The position numbers and the translations under genes are program-made. Positions 1 through 9,246 of a stretch of 56,285 bases of DNA are shown in pieces. How positions within the stretch are numbered: the first letter of the stretch is position 1; each line of letters starts with the position of its first letter. Source of the stretch: DATJBF01 sp035515475 (GTDB lineage: Bacteria; Verrucomicrobiota; Verrucomicrobiia; Palsa-1439); NCBI GenBank assembly GCA_035515475.1, contig DATJBF010000087.1, forward strand, positions 1 through 56,285, in the 5' to 3' direction. Below the pieces are notes generated by a model. The model saw nothing but the letters and a program-made list of their open reading frames with translations. It had not been told where the DNA came from and searched no databases.

Positions 1-1507
1 ACTGGTCGATCGCCTGATCTCGCTGGCCCGCTTGCTCCAGGGCCACCCCGAAATTGAAATGCGCTTGGGCGTCATTGGGCTCGATCTGTAGCGCCTGCTC
101 GTAGTGCTTGATCGCCCCTTGGAGGTCGCCTTCCTGCAACAGGGCAGTTCCCAGATTACTGTGCGCATCGGCATAGTCGGGCTTCAGCCGCAGCGCCTGC
201 TCGAAATGTCCGATCGCTTCCTGGAATCTGCCCATCCGCCCCAAGGCAATCCCAACGCTGCTCTGCGCTCTGGGGTTGTCGGGGCGCTTGGCCACGGTAT
301 CCCGCCAGATGGCGAGTTCACTGCGGTAATCCTGATTGCGCCGCGCCGAAAGAAAAACAAATCCGATGGCCGCCGCCACAAATACGACTGCGCTTCGCCG
401 GCCTGCCAGCGAATACAGTCCGATCACCAGGAGAGTCACTACGGCGACCAACGGTAGGTACATGCGATGTTCAAATGCCGGGCTGTCGAGCGGTATAAAG
501 CTCGAACTCGGAGCAAGAATCAGAAAGAACCAGGCACCTAAGAAGCCCCAGGTGGTTTTCGTTTTCCATGCCCAGCCGGTTGCTCCCAGCAGAATCACCA
601 TTACCAGCGCCGCCGGCAGGGCGCTCGTCCACGTTCTGGCAATCGGCCATCCGTAATAGTCGAAACACAACGGCTGTGGCCAGAGAGAGAGGCGCAGGTA
701 ATGCAGAATCACTCCGGGCTCCGTCAGCAAGTACATCCACCACGTGACCCCCTTCGACTGGGTGTTGATCCATGAATGGCCAAGGCTTCTGGCTTGCGAG
801 TAACTCAGGAGAACCCAGGTGGCCGATAGCCCCAGGTACAACGGCCACCGGCGTCGCCACGTCTCCCGAAACGACGCGGAAACAAATGCGCGGTCGTAGA
901 GTAGCACCATCACCGGTGCGGAAATCATCACCTCTTTACTGACCATCCCCAACGCGCAGGTGGAGAGGCACAAGCCGTACCATACGCCGGTTCGCCGCGA
1001 ATTGACTGCGCGGATGAAGCAGTAAAGCGTGAGCAGATAAGATAATCCCATGATCACCTCAGCCCGCTGGATCACATAGGTCACCGACTCGGTTTGCAGC
1101 GGATGAACCGTCCAGAGGACCGCCGTGGCCAGCGCCAATCCGTCGGCCGATGCGCCGAACCGCTCACGGAGCCTCGGCGATCGCAGGGTCCGACGAACGA
1201 TGCCCAGCAAGGTCAGCCCCGCAAGAAGATGAACAGTCAGATTCAAGGCGTGATATCCCCAGACTTCGTAGCCGCCCAACGCATAGTTAATGGCGAGGGA
1301 GAGGTTAACAATCGGCCGACCTTCGACCGTCAGCCTGCCGCGATGCGGCGTGGACAACGGCCCCCAGATCGGCCACAAATGGCGGATGGTTGGGTTGTCT
1401 TGAATGGATGGCACATCGTCGAAAATGAACGGCCCCGTGAAACTGTTGTGGTAAGCCAGCAGGCCCGCGGCGATCAGCACCAACGGGATCAACTTCCGCG
1501 CTTTCAT
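1..1507 (-). CDS. Membrane glycosyltransferase-like protein with C-terminal TPR repeats (partial, 3' end outside window)
   Basis: The reading frame is open from an ATG at 1507 to the left edge (502 codons, no stop). The N terminus is a hydrophobic segment followed by FIFDDVPSI, with an Asp pair near residues 30-31. This resembles the first-loop acidic motif of GT-C fold transferases of the PMT/TMTC type that use lipid-linked sugars. Several more hydrophobic segments follow to about residue 370. From about residue 395 there are TPR units with the pattern EAIxHFEQALxLKPDYAxAHxNLG, running off the edge. Such membrane+TPR fusions are common in Verrucomicrobia and Planctomycetes and are usually annotated only as TPR proteins. 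The substrate is unknown and O-glycosylation of exported proteins is inference. It is divergently placed from the pectinase region. Confidence 0.8.
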   Translation of the reverse strand, partial: MKARKLIPLVLIAAGLLAYHNSFTGPFIFDDVPSIQDNPTIRHLWPIWGPLSTPHRGRLTVEGRPIVNLSLAINYALGGYEVWGYHALNLTVHLLAGLTLLGIVRRTLRSPRLRERFGASADGLALATAVLWTVHPLQTESVTYVIQRAEVIMGLSYLLTLYCFIRAVNSRRTGVWYGLCLSTCALGMVSKEVMISAPVMVLLYDRAFVSASFRETWRRRWPLYLGLSATWVLLSYSQARSLGHSWINTQSKGVTWWMYLLTEPGVILHYLRLSLWPQPLCFDYYGWPIARTWTSALPAALVMVILLGATGWAWKTKTTWGFLGAWFFLILAPSSSFIPLDSPAFEHRMYLPLVAVVTLLVIGLYSLAGRRSAVVFVAAAIGFVFLSARRNQDYRSELAIWRDTVAKRPDNPRAQSSVGIALGRMGRFQEAIGHFEQALRLKPDYADAHSNLGTALLQEGDLQGAIKHYEQALQIEPNDAQAHFNFGVALEQAGQRDQAIDQ

Positions 1508-1531
1508 CAAGAGCGCAGTCTATTCGAAAGA

Positions 1532-1639
1532 CCGGGTTGCAGCCAGCCTCGAAAACCTTCACGGCCAACTTGGCTTGTCTGCATTTACGGGATGACCCGT
1601 TCGCTTGCCGCAATCAGCCGCCTCCGGGTTGCAGCCAGC
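1532..1639. repeat. Pair of 16-bp direct repeats, 92 bp apart
   Basis: CCGGGTTGCAGCCAGC occurs at 1532-1547 and again, without mismatch, at 1624-1639. It lies within 140 bp of the start of the minus-strand TPR protein. It could be a pair of regulator sites or the trace of a small duplication. Confidence 0.5.
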
Positions 1640-2176
1640 GTTATTATACGGAAAGCAGAATCAGGTTGACGTGGAGCCCCGTCAAAACGCTTAGTCCCAT
1701 TCACCGGTCCAGAGTCGGAGCCAGTTTGAGCACGGAGGGAACTGAGTTCACCCGACGGGATGAGGCTCACACTCACGTGCCACGACGGGGTCATCGATTC
1801 ACGGCGTTGGATCCGGCTTGGCCGATACACCGGCAGGGAATGCTGTCAAAGTCGTATTCGAGCCGGAAAACGTCCCACGCCCAGGGGAGTAACAAAAATG
1901 TCAATTGGGAACTGTACTGGCCGCGCGCAATCGGCCGTTGTCTCGTGTAACAAGCGGTCGCAGATGGCTCTATTCGTATTCGGCGTAATGGTTGATTGGC
2001 GCTGATGCAAAAGTATGGTTGATGCACCTCAGAAGTGATTCACGGCGATCAATCTGGGGCACGTCCGCGAGGAAATCCCCTTTGTTTCTGATTGCGGCGT
2101 CAGAGGGGACGAAGACCGTTTCATGGAATGCGCCCGGTCAACGGAACAAATCTTGCGTTCTGGAATCTGAAACTTT

Positions 2177-2184
2177 GAGGGGAG
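2177..2184 (+). promoter_or_regulatory. Strong Shine-Dalgarno for the mini-ORF
   Basis: GAGGGGAG lies 4 nt upstream of the ATG at 2189. It is the best reason to think the short ORF is, or recently was, translated. Confidence 0.6.
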
Positions 2185-2188
2185 ACCC

Positions 2189-2449
2189 ATGAAAACCCTG
2201 GTATGTGCGTTGTCGGTGCCGGCTGTTGTCGGGGGACCATCGGTGGTAGCCGGAGCCGATGGCTATGCGAGCTGGGAGGGCGTCACAAACTATATCGTCA
2301 CGGGTGGCCCAAATGGCCCGCCAACCACCGTCACAAGCAACAAGGCCATCCTTGGTCCGGGCACGGATGCAACGTTGGTTGGAGATTTCAGGATCTTCTA
2401 TGCGACCAACGTGCCAGCGCGGTTCTATCGCATCCGATTGGTGCCCTGA
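2189..2449 (+). CDS. Miniature secreted protein or pectinase remnant carrying only the end of the C-terminal module
   Basis: This 86-residue ORF has a strong ribosome binding site (GAGGGGAG at 2177-2184, 4 nt before ATG) and a signal-like N terminus (MKTLVCALSVPAVVGG). It ends in TNVPARFYRIRLVP, almost identical to the tails of the five large pectinases in this window. About residues 30-86 match the last part of their shared module (VTNYIV, GTDAT, the tail), while the EF-hand-like part and any catalytic domain are missing. The DNA around the stop also resembles the end of the 2658-6758 gene: CGGTTCTATCG-ATCCG before the stop and AGAGAAC after it. Either it is a small expressed protein using the module alone, or the scar of an internal deletion or recombination between module copies. 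Confidence 0.55.
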   Translation: MKTLVCALSVPAVVGGPSVVAGADGYASWEGVTNYIVTGGPNGPPTTVTSNKAILGPGTDATLVGDFRIFYATNVPARFYRIRLVP

Positions 2450-2562
2450 GAGAACGCGATTCCATGAGTCCATCATTGACATACCCCAATGGGATCTGCT
2501 ACAAGATTCGGGGTAAACTCCCGTTCTTGCGGACGGGGGTGGTGCAGTGTGTAGTAATGGGA

Positions 2563-2570
2563 CAATCTAG
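2563..2570 (+). promoter_or_regulatory. CAATCYAG octamer upstream of GH28 gene
   Basis: CAATCTAG sits within TGGGACAATCTAGCCG, 87 bp before the ATG at 2658. Exact CAATCYAG also occurs upstream of the pectinesterase (13370-13377) and the last GH28 gene (27536-27543), and a variant upstream of the first pectate lyase. The varying distance to the start makes a shared operator only a weak hypothesis. Confidence 0.25.
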
Positions 2571-2657
2571 CCGATTTTCGCCGCGGTATGCTGGCCCCAA
2601 CTTGCTGGCGGCGGCTCTACAAGACATCACATCCATGAGATGCGGAGGGAACGCATA

Positions 2658-5600
2658 ATGAAACGCTTATTCGCAATGATCGCAGCTTCCGTTGCCCTGC
2701 TCGGGTTGACCGGGGCCGCTCACGCCATCATTTATCTCGACGACACCTGGGCCGACGGAACGCGCAATAACCTGAACATACCGACGGACTCGCCGTGGTT
2801 CACGTCGTCGTCAAGCAATGGCCCCCTCAGTGCAAATGTCGGGAGCATGCTGATGCGCGTGACCGGCGGTAGTTCAGCCATGATCGTTACCTATTTCACC
2901 ACCAACAGCACCCCGCCTATCCAATTGAACGTGGGAGACACGCTGACGGCGTCGTTCAAGCTGAGTTTCAACGGGATTTCGACGCTTCTGACCAACGCTC
3001 AGGCTTTCAGGATCGGGCTGTTCAACTTTGCCGGTTCGACGGACAGTCGTGTAACCAACGATGGCTCCTTCAGCAGCAGCGGTTTGGGAGATTACACCGA
3101 AGGGTACGCGCTGTTCGGGAAAGTTTATACGCAATTGTCCGACGATACGCCCATCGACATTCGCAAGCGCACTACTGTGCCCGACGGAAATCTGATGGGG
3201 TCGAGCGGAGACTGGACTTCGATCGGCAAGGACAGCCTGGATACGAATGTGTTTTACGGGTTTGACAACGGTACAAATTACATCCTGCAAATGGCCTTTT
3301 ACCGGACCAATCTGAGCACGATGGCGATCACGATGACGTGGTCCAACCTCTCAAATGGGGCCGCTCTTTCCGACTCGACGGTCGATGACAGCGCGACCAA
3401 TTTCGCCTTCGACGGAATCGCTTATCGTCCACAGAATAACGTAGTCGCACCCATGTCGAACTTTTTTAAAGAGGCGAAGATCGTGGTGACCTCCGCGCCC
3501 ATCCCTCCCTCGATCATCACGCAGCCGCAGGACCAGGACGTCGCGTCGGGGGCGGATGTCACGTTTACGGCGGTCGTCAATGGCACGTTGCCGTTGTATT
3601 ACCAGTGGTACTACAACACCAGCACGCTGGTGACCAATGGCATCATCACTTTCCCACCAGCGCACACGCCGACTGCCAATCCCACGTTGGTCAAATCCAA
3701 TGCGCAAACGTCCGCGGCCGGCACTTATTCCGTCGTTGTATCCAACGACTATGGCTCGGTCACGAGCTCCGTGGCCACGTTGTTGGTGGCCGACGTCCCC
3801 CCGGGGATCGCCGTGCAACCGACGAATGTAACGGTCATACCGGGCCAGTTCGCTACGTTCAGCGTAATGGCGACCGGTAGCATGCCATTGACTTATCAAT
3901 GGTACTACAACGACACCGCGCCGCTGTCCGGCGCCTCCGCGACGACAGCGTCGTTGACGCTGAGCAACGTTCAGCCTGCCGACGCAGGCAACTACTCCGT
4001 GATCGTCAGTAATCCCATCGACGGCGTTACCAGTTCCAACGCCGTTCTCACCGTCGACACGAGTCCCTCAGCACCGGTCTTCATTTGGCAACCCGCGTCA
4101 ATCACGGTACGAGCCGGCGACAGCGCCAGCCTCAGCGGGCAGGCAGTGGGCGACCAACCGATCAGCTATCAGTGGTCCACCAACGGGGTCCCCATCCCCG
4201 GCGCAACCTCGCCCACGTTGGACTTTCCCAGCGCCCAACTCGCAGATGCCGGCACCTACCTGCTGTTGGCCAGTAATGCGGTTGGCACGACGGCCAGCTC
4301 CAATGCAATCCTGACCGTCACGTCCCGAACGCCTCCGTTGCCGGTGATCCCAGCGACCAACTTCTTCGTCACCGATTTTGGGGCGTATGGTGACGGCATT
4401 TCCAACAATGCCGCCGCCATTCAGGCCACCGTTAGCGCCGCCGCATCGGTTACCGGTGGCGTTGTCGTCATCCCCGCAGACGGTACGTTGAGCACCTACA
4501 TGAGCGGGCCGATCGTTCTGACCGACCGAATCGATCTGCAAATCGACAGTAACGCGACGCTGAAGATGCTCCCGCGCTTCGCCACGCCGACCATCACCAA
4601 TTGGCCCAGCGCGAGCCAACCCTTGATCGACATCGGTGGGCACCACGACGTCGCCATTACCGGCTCGGGGACCATCGATGGCAACGCCGGGTTTGGCTCC
4701 AGCAACTGGTGGCAATCACCGACGCTCGATGAGTCCGCGCGGCCAAAGCTCATCAACATTCATAACGGTTCATCCAATATTCTGGTCAGAGGCGTCACGC
4801 TTCAGAATTCTCCCGTGTTCCACATCCTGTGCAAAGGCGGCAACGTCGGCGTCACCATCGATGGCGTGACCTGGAGCACTCCCGGAAACTCGCCCAACAC
4901 GGATGGGATGGACCTGGCCTCAACGAATATGTTGATCCAGAATTGCACCATCAACGTCGGAGACGACAACATTGAAATCGGCGGCAGTGCCGACGCGGCG
5001 GCGGACATCACGATTTCCAACTGCACGTTCGGCACCGGACACGGCGTGTCGGTGGGCAGTCAGGTGTATGGAGGCGGACTCGGGGTTCATGAAGTGCTCG
5101 TCAGCAACTGTTGGTGGAGCGGTACCGACAACGGCATTCGCCTGAAATCAGACCGTGACGGCGATGGCGGCTTGGTGCAGAACCTCCGGTATCTGGATCT
5201 CAGCATGACCAACGTTGGATACCCGATCGTCATTTACAGTTACTACAACCAGTCGTTCAATAACATCAGCCCGACGGCGGCCGCCGCGAAGCCCATCACC
5301 AACGACGTTATCCCCGCGACACCCATCTGGCGCAACGTAACCATCAGCAACCTGACGGCAACCGCACTCACGGGAAGCCAAATCGCCGGCACAATCTGGG
5401 GCCTGCCAGAAATGCTCGTTTCCAATGTCACCTTGTACAACGTGAACATTTCGGCTCCCACCAAGACGTTCAACATCTACAACGCACGCGGCATCCGGAT
5501 CATCGATTCGAACCTCACGGCGCCCAATACCACGACGAACACGTTGAACCTGTACAATGCCGACGTCATCGTTACCAACTCCGCGCCCAACGCCAATTTG

Positions 5601-6758
5601 GTGACGCTGGGTGGATTGGCGAAGCCGGGAACCAACAACAGCATCGCCTTCGTGAACGCCCAGGCCGCGATTACGGATCCGACCATGCTGGGCACGGGTC
5701 CGATTACCCTGGCCAACAGCACGCTCACGTTCACTCCGGCGTCTGTGAATTCCTCGAATACACCGATCACGGTGACGGACGCGAGCACGGTGGCGTTCAC
5801 CAGTGGCAACAACACGTTGAATGGGGCGCTGAGCGGCTCCGGCGCGTTGACGCTCAGTCTGCCGTCGAGCACGGTGTTGACCTTGCAAGGTGATAGTTCC
5901 AGCTACGATGGGTCGCTGGTCGTCTCCAACAACGGCACACTGCTGGTCAACAATGCCACCGGCAGCGGAACCGGCACCGGCGCGCTCACGGTGCAGAGCA
6001 CTGCGACCCTGGGCGGCAACGGAAGCATCGGCGGCCCCGTGACGGTGGACGGAACAGTGGCCCCCGGCACCAGCCCCGGCACGCTGACGATCAACAATGA
6101 TTTGACAGTCGATAGTGGGGCCGTGCTGCAGTACGAACTGGGCACGAGCAGCGACCTGCTGTCAGTGAGCGGCAACCTGACCCTGGGCGGCACGCTCAAT
6201 GTCGCCGACTCCGGCGGTTTTACCCACAACATGGCATACACCCTGTTTTCCTACGGCGGTGGCCTGACCTATCACGGACTGACCGTCAATACGACGCCCA
6301 ACCCGGCTTTCAATTACACGGTTGACGTCGGCACGCCGGGAATCGTCAAACTGGATGTCTACACCCCGTTTGAGCAGTGGCAGGTTCAATACTTCGGTTC
6401 GACCACCAATCCGGCGGCGGGTGGAGACGTTGATGCCGACGGCGACGGCATCAGTAACACGAACGAATTCCTGGCCGGCACGAATCCGACCAACAGCCGG
6501 TCAGGACTGCGCATCATCTCCGCCGTACGCCAAGGGGCCAACGTGGTGATTACCTGGTCAACGGCGGGCGGACGCACCAACGTCGTGCAGGCGGCTGCGG
6601 GTGGCGTGAACGGCAGTTACAGCACCAACAACTTCCTGGACATTGCCGGCTCGACGACCATCATCCCCGGCAGCGGCGACGCCACGACCAATTACATAGA
6701 CGTCGCCGGGGCGACCAATGCGCCGACCCGGTTCTATCGGATCCGTCTCACGCCGTAA
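2658..6758 (+). CDS. Secreted GH28 polygalacturonase with Ig-like, PATR and C-terminal module domains
   Basis: 1366 residues. The ATG at 2658 is chosen over an in-frame ATG at 2640 because GGAGGGA (2644-2650) lies 7 nt before it and MKRLFAMIAASVALLGLTG is a clean signal peptide. Order: an unassigned beta-rich region (about 24-275); three Ig-like domains (about 282-378, 381-466, 472-555; YQWYYN and DAGNYSVIVSN motifs); a GH28 right-handed beta-helix (about 570-950) with NTDG at about 747, GDDN, GHGVSVGS and GIRLKS, so the catalytic Asp residues, His and the Arg/Lys pair are present; passenger-type beta-strand repeats (about 1050-1230); and the shared C-terminal module from residue 1238. GH28 hydrolyses alpha-1,4-galacturonosyl links. 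No autotransporter barrel is present, so the PATR part probably serves as a stalk. Hydrolysis of pectin is well supported; exact specificity (endo, exo or rhamnogalacturonan) is not. Confidence 0.9.
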   Translation: MKRLFAMIAASVALLGLTGAAHAIIYLDDTWADGTRNNLNIPTDSPWFTSSSSNGPLSANVGSMLMRVTGGSSAMIVTYFTTNSTPPIQLNVGDTLTASFKLSFNGISTLLTNAQAFRIGLFNFAGSTDSRVTNDGSFSSSGLGDYTEGYALFGKVYTQLSDDTPIDIRKRTTVPDGNLMGSSGDWTSIGKDSLDTNVFYGFDNGTNYILQMAFYRTNLSTMAITMTWSNLSNGAALSDSTVDDSATNFAFDGIAYRPQNNVVAPMSNFFKEAKIVVTSAPIPPSIITQPQDQDVASGADVTFTAVVNGTLPLYYQWYYNTSTLVTNGIITFPPAHTPTANPTLVKSNAQTSAAGTYSVVVSNDYGSVTSSVATLLVADVPPGIAVQPTNVTVIPGQFATFSVMATGSMPLTYQWYYNDTAPLSGASATTASLTLSNVQPADAGNYSVIVSNPIDGVTSSNAVLTVDTSPSAPVFIWQPASITVRAGDSASLSGQAVGDQPISYQWSTNGVPIPGATSPTLDFPSAQLADAGTYLLLASNAVGTTASSNAILTVTSRTPPLPVIPATNFFVTDFGAYGDGISNNAAAIQATVSAAASVTGGVVVIPADGTLSTYMSGPIVLTDRIDLQIDSNATLKMLPRFATPTITNWPSASQPLIDIGGHHDVAITGSGTIDGNAGFGSSNWWQSPTLDESARPKLINIHNGSSNILVRGVTLQNSPVFHILCKGGNVGVTIDGVTWSTPGNSPNTDGMDLASTNMLIQNCTINVGDDNIEIGGSADAAADITISNCTFGTGHGVSVGSQVYGGGLGVHEVLVSNCWWSGTDNGIRLKSDRDGDGGLVQNLRYLDLSMTNVGYPIVIYSYYNQSFNNISPTAAAAKPITNDVIPATPIWRNVTISNLTATALTGSQIAGTIWGLPEMLVSNVTLYNVNISAPTKTFNIYNARGIRIIDSNLTAPNTTTNTLNLYNADVIVTNSAPNANLVTLGGLAKPGTNNSIAFVNAQAAITDPTMLGTGPITLANSTLTFTPASVNSSNTPITVTDASTVAFTSGNNTLNGALSGSGALTLSLPSSTVLTLQGDSSSYDGSLVVSNNGTLLVNNATGSGTGTGALTVQSTATLGGNGSIGGPVTVDGTVAPGTSPGTLTINNDLTVDSGAVLQYELGTSSDLLSVSGNLTLGGTLNVADSGGFTHNMAYTLFSYGGGLTYHGLTVNTTPNPAFNYTVDVGTPGIVKLDVYTPFEQWQVQYFGSTTNPAAGGDVDADGDGISNTNEFLAGTNPTNSRSGLRIISAVRQGANVVITWSTAGGRTNVVQAAAGGVNGSYSTNNFLDIAGSTTIIPGSGDATTNYIDVAGATNAPTRFYRIRLTP
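6369..6758 (+). repeat. Shared C-terminal module, copy 1 (GH28 at 2658)
   Basis: This copy encodes 129 residues plus the stop. It starts FEQWQVQYFG, has an EF-hand-like loop (DADGDGISNTNEFLAGTNP), then a small beta domain (GGRTNVVQ) and ends TNAPTRFYRIRLTP. A perfect 12-bp palindrome, GAACCCGGGTTC (6761-6772), follows directly after the stop. Confidence 0.85.
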
Positions 6759-7176
6759 GAGAACCCGGGTTCGAAGCCACCCCGCGGAGCCAAGCAAAGA
6801 CAGATGGTGGTCTTGGCCGTCAACGCACGTCGGCGTCCGTGACGCGTGGTTCCCGTTATCATCCATTGTTTATTTCCCGAATAGCGACGAGGGGAGCTTA
6901 TGCGACGATTGGCGAGCCTGAGCAAGGGGCGCCGGCAGCTCAAGCGCGGAAGTCGACGACACTCTTGCCGCGGTTTGGGGGACGGAATACACTCGCGGCC
7001 TAACGAGATCGATTCAGAGAGGATGGCGCGCTGCGGCCGGCGCCGCGGCTTGAGCCCGACGATGTCGGGGTGCGCACCAGCTTGCGGCTGGCTCGGCAGG
7101 TTCTGGCGAAACTGCACGAGCGTGAAGCCGCGGGACAAAGATGATCGACAGCAGGCCAGATTGCGGGAGGGCCGAG
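6759..7176. other. Intergenic region between GH28 gene and TPR membrane protein
   Basis: I see no supported gene in these 418 bases. GAACCCGGGTTC at 6761-6772 is palindromic but has no T-run after it, so I do not call a terminator. GGGAGGG at 7165-7171 serves the next gene. Confidence 0.5.
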
Positions 7177-9141
7177 ATGCCCAAAGGAAAGTCCCGGTGG
7201 ATGGAACGCGGAATCTTGGCCGCGGTGTGTGCGTTGGTCATCGGGACTTACGCTGGCACGGCACGGTCGGGCCTGTTGGAACTGTTGAGCCTGAATGCGG
7301 CTGACACGTACTACAATTCGTTGGTGCAGGGTTTCCGTGCCGGCCAACTCAGTCTGAGAAAAGAGGTGCCGCCCGGGTTTACGCAACTTACTGACCCCTA
7401 CGATCCAGACGCCAATGCTCCCTACCGGGCACCGCCCTACCGGATGCTCGACATGAGTTACTACAAGGGACGGCTCTACCTCTACTTCGGGGTGACGCCC
7501 GCCCTGTTATTGTTTTGGCCGTTCGCTGCCTTGACCGGCCACTACCTCTTTCACCGGCAAGCCGTGGTGATCTTCTGCGCCATCGGCTTTCTGGCCAGCG
7601 TTGGCTTGGTGCAGGCACTGTGGCGACGCTACTTCGCGGAAGTGAGCGTTCGCGTAGTGGCGGCCGGCGTGCTCGCGCTCGGCCTGGCAACGGGTGTGCC
7701 AGTGATGTTGCAGCGGTCCGATGTTTACGAAGTGCCGATCAGTTGCGGGTATATGCTGACGATGCTGGCGCTGGGGGCAATTTGGTGCTCGTTATGCAAG
7801 CCGGAACGAAGGGGCCGGTGGTTGGCGGCGGCGAGTGTGGCGTACGGGCTGGCGGTCGGGGCACGGCCTTCCTTGCTGGTGGGCGCGGCAATCCTGCTCG
7901 TGCCGGTGGCTCAGGCGTGGCGTAAGCGGCAACGAATTGGGGCTCTGCTGTTGGCGGCGGTCGGCCCGATCACGTTGATCGGATTGGGGCTGATGCTTTA
8001 CAATTATCTGCGCTTCGACAATCCGTTCGAATTCGGCTGGCGCTACGAATTGGCCGGCGATCATGGCCAAGGCATCATGCGCCACTTCAGCTTGCGTTAC
8101 CTCTGGTTCAACTTCCGCGTCTATTTTCTGGAGCCGGCGCCTTGGAGCAGTCATTTCCCGTTTGTGCGTGAAATCACCGCGCCACCCTCGCCAGCCGGCC
8201 AGGGGTGGTTTGAGATTCCCTTCGGCGTGCTGACCAACATTCCGGTTGTATGGCTGGCGCTGGCCATGCCGATGGGCCGACGGGACCGGTCGATGGAGGA
8301 GCGCTCCATCCTGCGCGGGATCGTGACGGCAGTGGCCCTGTTCTTTGGGATTTGCGCGTTTATGGCTTGCCTCTTCTTCTCCGCGTGCATCCGTTATGAG
8401 GTGGAGTTCTTGGCTCCACTCGTGCTGTTGGCTGTGGTTGGCATCCTCGGGTTGGAGCGCACGCTAGCCACGCCCGGTGCCTGGCTGGCTGGCCGGCCGG
8501 CCCGGCGGCTTGCGGCGCGCTGGACTTGGGGCCTGCTGCTGAGCGTTTCGGTGGCGTTTAACCTGCTGACGTGCGTCCTCTACCGCGCGGATGGGCGCTA
8601 TTGGATGGGCGTCCTGCTGGCACAACAAGGCCATGTGTCCGAAGCCATCCAGATCTATGAGGACGTGCTGCGAATCAGACCCGATTTCGCCCAGGCACAC
8701 AACAACCTCGGAGCTGCCTTGGAAAAAATCGGGAGACGCCAAGAGGCGATGGGGCAATACGAGCAGGCGGTGCACATCAAGCCCGATTACGCGTTGGCAC
8801 ACTACAATTTGGGAGTCGCCTTGGGGCAAGCCGGCAAAACTCAGGAGGCAATCCTGCACCTAAAATTGGCGTTGCAGCTCAAGCCCGACTACGCTGAGGC
8901 GCACTACAGCCTCGGGCTGGCCATGGCCCATCTGGGGAGGATACAGGAGGCGATTGGACATTGGCAGCAGGCGTTACGGATTCGGCCCGATCTCGTTAAT
9001 GCAGATTACTATTTGGGAGTCGCCCTGGAGCAGGCGGGCCGGGTGCAAGAGGCCATTGGGTATTATGAGCAGGCGCTGCGAATCAAGCCTGATTTCGCCG
9101 AGGCACGGGACCGGCTGGCGCGGCTGCGGGCCGGTCAATGA
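7177..9141 (+). CDS. Multi-pass membrane protein (GT-C-like) with five C-terminal TPR repeats
   Basis: 654 residues. The ATG at 7177 is preferred to one at 7141 because GGGAGGG (7165-7171) precedes it by 5 nt. Residues about 1-470 carry roughly ten hydrophobic segments; the loop after the first contains DTYYNSLVQGF and later DMSYYKGRLYLYFGVTPALL, a signature I associate with uncharacterised GT-C-like membrane proteins of Planctomycetes/Verrucomicrobia. From about residue 490 there are five TPR units (EAIxxYExALRIxPDFAxAxxNLG type), ending RLARLRAGQ. The TPR part resembles that of the partial protein at the left edge, but the membrane parts differ. A role in lipid-linked sugar transfer is inference. 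It is convergent with the MFS gene. Confidence 0.8.
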   Translation: MPKGKSRWMERGILAAVCALVIGTYAGTARSGLLELLSLNAADTYYNSLVQGFRAGQLSLRKEVPPGFTQLTDPYDPDANAPYRAPPYRMLDMSYYKGRLYLYFGVTPALLLFWPFAALTGHYLFHRQAVVIFCAIGFLASVGLVQALWRRYFAEVSVRVVAAGVLALGLATGVPVMLQRSDVYEVPISCGYMLTMLALGAIWCSLCKPERRGRWLAAASVAYGLAVGARPSLLVGAAILLVPVAQAWRKRQRIGALLLAAVGPITLIGLGLMLYNYLRFDNPFEFGWRYELAGDHGQGIMRHFSLRYLWFNFRVYFLEPAPWSSHFPFVREITAPPSPAGQGWFEIPFGVLTNIPVVWLALAMPMGRRDRSMEERSILRGIVTAVALFFGICAFMACLFFSACIRYEVEFLAPLVLLAVVGILGLERTLATPGAWLAGRPARRLAARWTWGLLLSVSVAFNLLTCVLYRADGRYWMGVLLAQQGHVSEAIQIYEDVLRIRPDFAQAHNNLGAALEKIGRRQEAMGQYEQAVHIKPDYALAHYNLGVALGQAGKTQEAILHLKLALQLKPDYAEAHYSLGLAMAHLGRIQEAIGHWQQALRIRPDLVNADYYLGVALEQAGRVQEAIGYYEQALRIKPDFAEARDRLARLRAGQ

Positions 9142-9246
9142 ATGGTTGGCTTGGGGATCGCCAATCGGAGAGTTCGCAAATCATTCAACGTGGGACGTTT
9201 CTGGTCTGGAAACCGCAGAATGCGCCGCATTTCTCCGTTGTTCTCC

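Larger units (their letters stand above)
1508..2188. other. Gene-poor stretch with a 16-bp direct repeat
   Basis: I see no convincing gene in these 681 bases. It contains a perfect 16-bp direct repeat (CCGGGTTGCAGCCAGC) at 1532-1547 and 1624-1639, close upstream of the divergent TPR gene. A CAATCTGG octamer at 2050-2057 resembles sites found upstream of pectinase genes further right. Short open frames here look random in composition. Confidence 0.5.

Noticed and set aside
2658..6758. Classical autotransporter (type V) reading because of PATR repeats
   Set aside because: There is no C-terminal beta-barrel with terminal aromatic residue; the C-terminal module is too small.
6761..6772. GAACCCGGGTTC palindrome as terminator
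   Set aside because: No loop or T-run; kept only as a note.
6900..7304. ORF of 134 codons between the GH28 gene and the TPR protein
   Set aside because: Arg-rich, no ribosome binding site, overlaps the start of a well-supported gene in another frame.
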